From positions 1-44,818 of the forward strand of contig LFLF01000013.1 of the NCBI GenBank assembly GCA_001184395.1: DNA of 44,818 nucleotides, read 5' to 3'. Origin of the DNA: Candidatus Paraburkholderia calva (GTDB lineage Bacteria; Pseudomonadota; Gammaproteobacteria; Burkholderiales; Burkholderiaceae). A model generated the notes under the pieces. That model was not told the DNA's origin, did not search any database, and saw nothing but the letters and a program-made list of their open reading frames with translations. The number at the start of each line of letters is the position of its first letter. Position 1 is the first letter of the stretch. Made by a program: the position numbers and the translations under genes. Shown in pieces: positions 44,632 through 44,818 of the stretch.

Positions 44632-44818
44632 ATGCGCAGAGCGGACGGCTACACCGAATTGATGTTCATGATGACCACGCTGGATAACTTGGTTCCGGCC
44701 AATCACCCGCTGCGACCGATTCGGCTGTGGTTGAACGAGGCGCTCACTCGCATGGACGCGGTCTTTTCGCGGATGTATGAGAGCGCCGCGAGGGGGGTCG
44801 TCCGAGCTTCGCGCCGGA
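44632..44818 (+). pseudogene. IS5-superfamily transposase, N-terminal fragment with a frame break
   Basis: The frame from ATG at 44632 reads MRRADGYTELMFMMTTLDNL, then HPLRPIRLWLNEALTRMDAVF and SRMYES, the N-terminus of the same transposase type whose end opens the window. After MYES the expected G-G-R-P-S-x-A-P appears in another frame (R-P-S-F-A-P), past a run of six G at about 44792-44797, so one or two bases have been lost or gained. The window then ends. Either this copy is dead or it relies on programmed slippage at the G-run; the second is not usual for this group. Confidence 0.65.

Larger units (their letters stand above)
44525..44818 (+). mobile_element. 5' end of an IS5-superfamily insertion sequence (cut by window edge)
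   Basis: The left inverted repeat CTAGCCGGCTATTGAAATA (44525-44543) matches the reverse complement of the repeat at 245-263 in 17 of 19 bases. About 90 non-coding bases follow, then the transposase start at 44632. The element is about 200 bases upstream of the promoter candidate of the glycan cluster. Confidence 0.75.

Noticed and set aside
44632..44818. Programmed ribosomal frameshifting in the right-hand transposase.
   Set aside because: The G-run is not an A-rich slippery heptamer, and transposases of this type are normally one frame; a simple indel is likelier, though the window ends too soon to decide.

Overview
The window looks like a Burkholderia-group betaproteobacterium (Burkholderia, Paraburkholderia, Caballeronia). 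It is GC-rich. It carries a Burkholderiales-type order of groES-groEL, thiD, rubredoxin, Pil-Chp remnant, phrB, yqgE, ruvX, pyrR, pyrB, pyrX, plsC, apaH and rfbBACD; I compare this with the usual order from memory, not from a search. Both ends lie inside copies of one IS5-superfamily insertion sequence, with matching 19-base terminal inverted repeats, so the window may be a contig bounded by a repeat.

Region 1 (1-11.8 kb) is mostly gene decay. A small four-helix-type protein, a CheB-CheR-PAS chemotaxis/sensor hybrid, an exported protein, a DUF72 protein, thiD (HMP-phosphate kinase), the ChpA part of a twitching-motility chemosensory system and phrB (DNA photolyase) are all broken by several frameshifts or deletions. 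thiD and the DUF72 gene are fused by a deletion that removed the end of one and the start of the other. Standing intact among the wrecks are groES-groEL (sigma70 promoter overlapped by a CIRCE operator, strong terminator) and a 56-residue rubredoxin gene.

Region 2 (11.8-21.8 kb) is housekeeping and lipopolysaccharide precursor supply. yqgE, ruvX, pyrR, pyrB and a non-catalytic dihydroorotase homologue (pyrX) form a tight plus-strand run. A frameshifted plsC and an intact, opposing apaH follow, then the complete dTDP-L-rhamnose operon rfbB-A-C-D and a decayed NUDIX hydrolase.

Region 3 (21.8-44 kb) is one long minus-strand surface-glycan cluster of 19 intact genes, read from right to left. It holds a CDP-6-deoxy/3,6-dideoxyhexose module (rfbF, rfbG, rfbH); a GtrA-like and GtrB/ArnC-like membrane pair; two NAD-dependent epimerase/dehydratases and a nucleotide-sugar dehydrogenase; and a nonulosonic-acid (legionaminic/sialic type) module of aminotransferase, NeuC, NeuD and NeuB. 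It also holds a thiamine-diphosphate enzyme resembling the two-carbon transferase YerE of yersiniose synthesis, a CBS-nucleotidyltransferase, a large membrane protein, a Wzx-like flippase, a glycosyltransferase, an O-acyltransferase and a secreted ankyrin protein. Many neighbours overlap as ATGA, so the cluster is probably transcribed as one or a few long messages, with an extended -10 promoter candidate about 380 bases upstream. No CMP-nonulosonate synthetase or obvious Wzy polymerase is present.

The contrast is the main message. Motility, sensing, repair and vitamin genes are decaying, while chaperonins, pyrimidine genes and every gene for decorating the cell surface are kept. Together with the insertion sequences and several short in-frame tandem duplications, this fits a host-restricted symbiont in genome reduction, such as the leaf-nodule Burkholderia/Caballeronia. 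The lifestyle is an inference.
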